From contig NZ_CP150276.1 in assembly GCF_037977235.1 (NCBI RefSeq), positions 2,728,001 through 2,792,000 of the forward strand: a stretch of DNA of 64,000 nucleotides, given 5' to 3'. The position numbers and the translations under genes are program-made. This DNA comes from Paenibacillus sp. FSL K6-0276 (GTDB taxonomy: Bacteria > Bacillota > Bacilli > Paenibacillales > Paenibacillaceae). Shown here piece after piece: positions 61,477-64,000 of the stretch. The notes beneath the pieces are model-generated. The model searched no databases. It was not told the DNA's origin and saw only the letters and a list, made by a program, of their open reading frames with translations. Within the stretch, counting starts at the first letter, position 1, and the number at the start of each line of letters is the position of its first letter.

Positions 61477-62196
61477 ATGTTGCGAGTGGAAAATGTAACA
61501 CATTCTTTTAAGAATGGTAATGAAACGACGGCAGTCCTTCATCAAATAGACTTTTCTGTGAAAGAGGGGGAGATGGTTGCTTTACTAGGGAGCTCGGGTT
61601 CCGGTAAGTCAACCATGCTAAACCTGATGGCAGGTCTGATGAAGCCTACGGAAGGTCACATTTACATTGCTGACCAAGATATCGTGAAGATGAGCGAGAA
61701 CAAGCTATCCGAATTTCGTAGGAAGCATATCGGGTTTATCTTTCAAGCTTATGAACTGATTACTAGCTTGACCGTCCGTGAAAATGTAGAGTTGCCGCTA
61801 GTCTTTCAATCCGTTTCACCATCAATACGCAAGCAAAAAGCTCTAGCCTTGCTGGAAGGGGTCGGCATCCCGGATAAAGCCGACCTGTTCCCTTCTCAGC
61901 TGTCTGGTGGACAGCAACAGCGGGTCAGTATTGCGCGTTCCTTGATTACGGAGCCGTCCGTTATTTTCGCAGATGAACCGACTGGAAACCTGGACTCGAA
62001 GACAGAAGAGGAAATTATCAATATCCTACTTAACCTGAACAAGAAGATGAAGACAACCTTCATAGTTGTAACACATGAGCTCAAAGTTGCGGAACAAATG
62101 CAACGGATATTCACGCTTCAGGACGGATATATGATTACAGAGAAACAAACTTCTTCGAATACAGAACTCGAAGGGGGTAAACTCATTGAGGATTAG
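61477..62196 (+). CDS. ABC transporter ATPase (MacB/LolD-type)
   Basis: A 239-residue ATPase: Walker [11 protein letters not shown]-loop FIFQAYE, signature LSGGQQQR, Walker [10 protein letters not shown]-loop and H in VVTHE. The sequence is close to MacB/LolD/FtsE-type ATPases, which drive FtsX-like permeases and act on envelope or peptide substrates. GAAGGAG precedes ATG 61477. Confidence 0.9.
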   Translation: MLRVENVTHSFKNGNETTAVLHQIDFSVKEGEMVALLGSSGSGKSTMLNLMAGLMKPTEGHIYIADQDIVKMSENKLSEFRRKHIGFIFQAYELITSLTVRENVELPLVFQSVSPSIRKQKALALLEGVGIPDKADLFPSQLSGGQQQRVSIARSLITEPSVIFADEPTGNLDSKTEEEIINILLNLNKKMKTTFIVVTHELKVAEQMQRIFTLQDGYMITEKQTSSNTELEGGKLIED

Positions 62197-63562
62197 TGAT
62201 ATTTCACGTTTGGCTTGGGAGCAAGTCAAACGACGGAAAGTTGTCACAGGTCTTTGTATGGCTGGTATATCGATTGGCTGTGCTGCTATTATTGTTGCTT
62301 TAAGTATAGGAGATTCCGCGCAAAGCTATACGGAGCGGGAAATTAACCGAAATTTCAAAATGGATGAAATTACAGTGACTCCGAACAGCGGCATCCCTTC
62401 ACAAAAGGGAGGCGAAGGAAGTGGAGCTCCTCCTGCTGATGCAAAGCTCGACCCCGGCAGGCTGACGGCTCAGAAACTGGAAATTGTTCAAAGCCTGCGG
62501 CATGTTACCGCAGCAGCACCTTTTCAAGAGCTTGGCTACATACAAATGACTACAATCGATAATAAAATTACTGACGTACAGCTTATAGGAACGGATCTTC
62601 GTTTGCTAACGAAATATGACCATAAATTTAAGCAGGGTGGTCCTTCTGATTCAGTTGGTATGGCAGTGTTGAACTATGGAGCAACTGTAGGATTGATTGA
62701 TACCGAGACTCGACAGCGTCTTTTTGATCAACTGAATACAGATCCTTACAATAATAAGTTAATGGAACAGTACAACAGTTTAAGCATGCTTCCGTCGGAT
62801 ATGTACAAGCAACAGGTTCAATTACAGTCGTATGACCCTACTTCTCAAAGTGGACGATCTCTAGTCAGCTCACCGATTCAAATTGTTGGGATATTGGATA
62901 GTGGGGGGAACCCTGATATGGCGATGTACGACAAGAAGATCTACGTGTCGCTAGAGACTGGTGAGCGTCTGGTTGAACAACTGAAACTAATGAATGGAAC
63001 TGCTGGACAGAAGGATGTCTTCAACTCAGCCATTGTAAAAGTCGACAGTACGGACAACATTGTTCAAGTGGAGAAGCTTATCCAGAAACTCACACTAAAC
63101 ACAAGCACGAACTTGTACCAAAAAGAGGCGATGGCTTCTACCTTCAGTATGGTCAAGAAAGCAGCGCTAGGTATTGGTGTATTTATTCTTATTATTGCTT
63201 CGATCTCGATTATTGTTGCGATGACCATGTCCACCCATCAACGTCGACGCCAGATCGGCATTATGAAAGTGCTAGGTGCCAATATGGGGCAGATCCGAAA
63301 TATGTTCATTACAGAAGCGGCATTGCTCGGGATGCTGGGCGGCTTGCTCGGCATTGTCTTTTCGTACTTGATTGTATTTGGCATAAATAAGCTCATTGGT
63401 ACCGCCGGAATGGGGATGGGTGAACCATTAGTAATTACTATTCCTCTGATGACCCTTCCAATAGGGATCGCATTTGCAGTGATGACAGGTGTACTATCGG
63501 GAATTTATCCGGCGATCAGCGCGTCCAGAACGAATGCGCTCACGGCGATAAAACGGGATTAG
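62186..63562 (+). CDS. FtsX-like ABC permease (MacB-type)
   Basis: A 458-residue permease: one N-terminal membrane segment (VVTGLCMAGISIGCAAIIVA), a large outer domain (about 50-310) and three C-terminal segments with the FtsX fold (RRRQIGIMKVLGANMGQIRN, ending YPAISASRTNALTAIKRD). It starts at TTG 62186 and overlaps the ATPase gene by 11 bases. It forms a mechanotransmission-type exporter with that ATPase. Confidence 0.88.
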   Translation: MRISDISRLAWEQVKRRKVVTGLCMAGISIGCAAIIVALSIGDSAQSYTEREINRNFKMDEITVTPNSGIPSQKGGEGSGAPPADAKLDPGRLTAQKLEIVQSLRHVTAAAPFQELGYIQMTTIDNKITDVQLIGTDLRLLTKYDHKFKQGGPSDSVGMAVLNYGATVGLIDTETRQRLFDQLNTDPYNNKLMEQYNSLSMLPSDMYKQQVQLQSYDPTSQSGRSLVSSPIQIVGILDSGGNPDMAMYDKKIYVSLETGERLVEQLKLMNGTAGQKDVFNSAIVKVDSTDNIVQVEKLIQKLTLNTSTNLYQKEAMASTFSMVKKAALGIGVFILIIASISIIVAMTMSTHQRRRQIGIMKVLGANMGQIRNMFITEAALLGMLGGLLGIVFSYLIVFGINKLIGTAGMGMGEPLVITIPLMTLPIGIAFAVMTGVLSGIYPAISASRTNALTAIKRD

Positions 63563-63592
63563 CTATTTTTAAGTTGAAAGGAAGCAGAAGTG

Positions 63593-64000
63593 ATGAAGAG
63601 GAGAATCAAGTGGATTGTATTAGTATTGATCATTATTGCAGCAGGTTATTTTGTATACAGCAAGATGTATAAAACCGAGGCACAGCTAGAACCTGTTGAA
63701 CCGCCACAAGCGATAACTTTTGAAGTGACACAGGAAACCATCACGAACTCCGTTCAGGTCAAAGGAAATTCACAATATGAGCATGAAACGCTTGTATATG
63801 CACCGTATGCTTCAAAGGTAACCAAGTGGAAGGTTGAGAACGGTGGGCAAGTAAAGAAAGGGGATTTATTGTTTACCCTCGATCAGGAAGCCTTAAAGAA
63901 TGAGATTGATACACAAGAGGCGACCACCCGAAAGGCTCAGCTAGAAGCAGAATTAAATGAATTTGTTAGTCAGCAGGATGCGGAGAATGCAGCCCTTGGA
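63593..64000 (+). CDS. HlyD/RND-type periplasmic adaptor protein (cut by window end)
   Basis: The first 136 codons of a membrane-fusion protein: N-terminal membrane anchor (IKWIVLVLIIIAAGYFVYSK), then YAPYASKVTKWKVENGGQVK and KGDLLFTLDQEALKNEIDTQ, the biotinyl-lipoyl half-motif typical of HlyD/MacA proteins, and the start of a coiled coil. It follows the MacB-like permease by 30 bases. AAAGGAAG precedes ATG 63593. Confidence 0.87.
   Translation, partial: MKRRIKWIVLVLIIIAAGYFVYSKMYKTEAQLEPVEPPQAITFEVTQETITNSVQVKGNSQYEHETLVYAPYASKVTKWKVENGGQVKKGDLLFTLDQEALKNEIDTQEATTRKAQLEAELNEFVSQQDAENAALG

Overview
The window looks like a chromosomal stretch of a moderately low-GC, spore-forming Firmicute, most probably Paenibacillus. 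The evidence is strong AGGAGG-type ribosome binding sites, many TTG/GTG starts, LplB/LplC/lipoprotein sugar ABC operons followed by YesN/YesM two-component genes, IS1182-type sequences, DUF1657/DUF421 spore-type genes and many EmrB/QacA pumps. I saw no rRNA, tRNA or CRISPR array. The species is an inference.

Layout. 1-0.2 kb: 3' end of a group II intron (maturase C-terminus, domains V and VI). 0.4-6.8 kb: an MraY-like transferase with an altered His motif, an ArsR repressor with its MFS pump (two matching operators), a secreted nuclease, a Nudix enzyme, a double P-loop ATPase and a broken AzlC with intact AzlD. 6.8-12.4 kb: a MocR regulator, ROK kinase, SemiSWEET-like protein, atypical protein kinase, Nudix, an unknown protein and DUF4395. 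12.5-22.7 kb: three regulator/exporter-type units (TetR with a DHA2 pump; PadR with an SDR; LysR opposite an EamA transporter), a second DHA2 pump, a VanX-type dipeptidase and two other secreted proteins.

22.7-28.5 kb: a sugar or polyol oxidoreductase cluster (LacI, Gfo/Idh/MocA, ThuA, a broken Gfo/Idh, a truncated AraC and a Gfo/Idh that has lost its start codon). 28.5-40.9 kb: an accessory run of small enzymes (GNAT, APH-like, methyltransferase, PPOX, S66 peptidase, DfsB-like, thioredoxin-like, metalloprotease, serine hydrolase, DUF5071, broken PhzF, Nudix). 40.9-45.1 kb: a sulfur module with two TusA proteins, a split YeeE/YedE transporter, a divergent LysR and a thioredoxin-reductase/thioredoxin fusion. 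45.1-46.0 kb: an internally deleted IS1182-like element sitting exactly in the loop of the terminator that ends that module.

46.0-53.4 kb: a carbohydrate ABC operon with a cre-like site and its YesN/YesM pair. 53.4-54.8 kb: divergent DUF1657 and DUF421-DUF1657 genes. 55.3-64 kb: a MoxR/DUF58/DUF4129 module, a large secreted repeat protein and a MacB-like ABC export system that runs off the window.

At least five genes carry nonsense or frameshift lesions, so either this strain has recent gene decay or the sequence has local errors. The most interesting items are the split-transporter sulfur module, the IS in a terminator loop, the LacI gene that seems to start at ATC, and the secreted repeat protein beside the MoxR module and MacB-like exporter.
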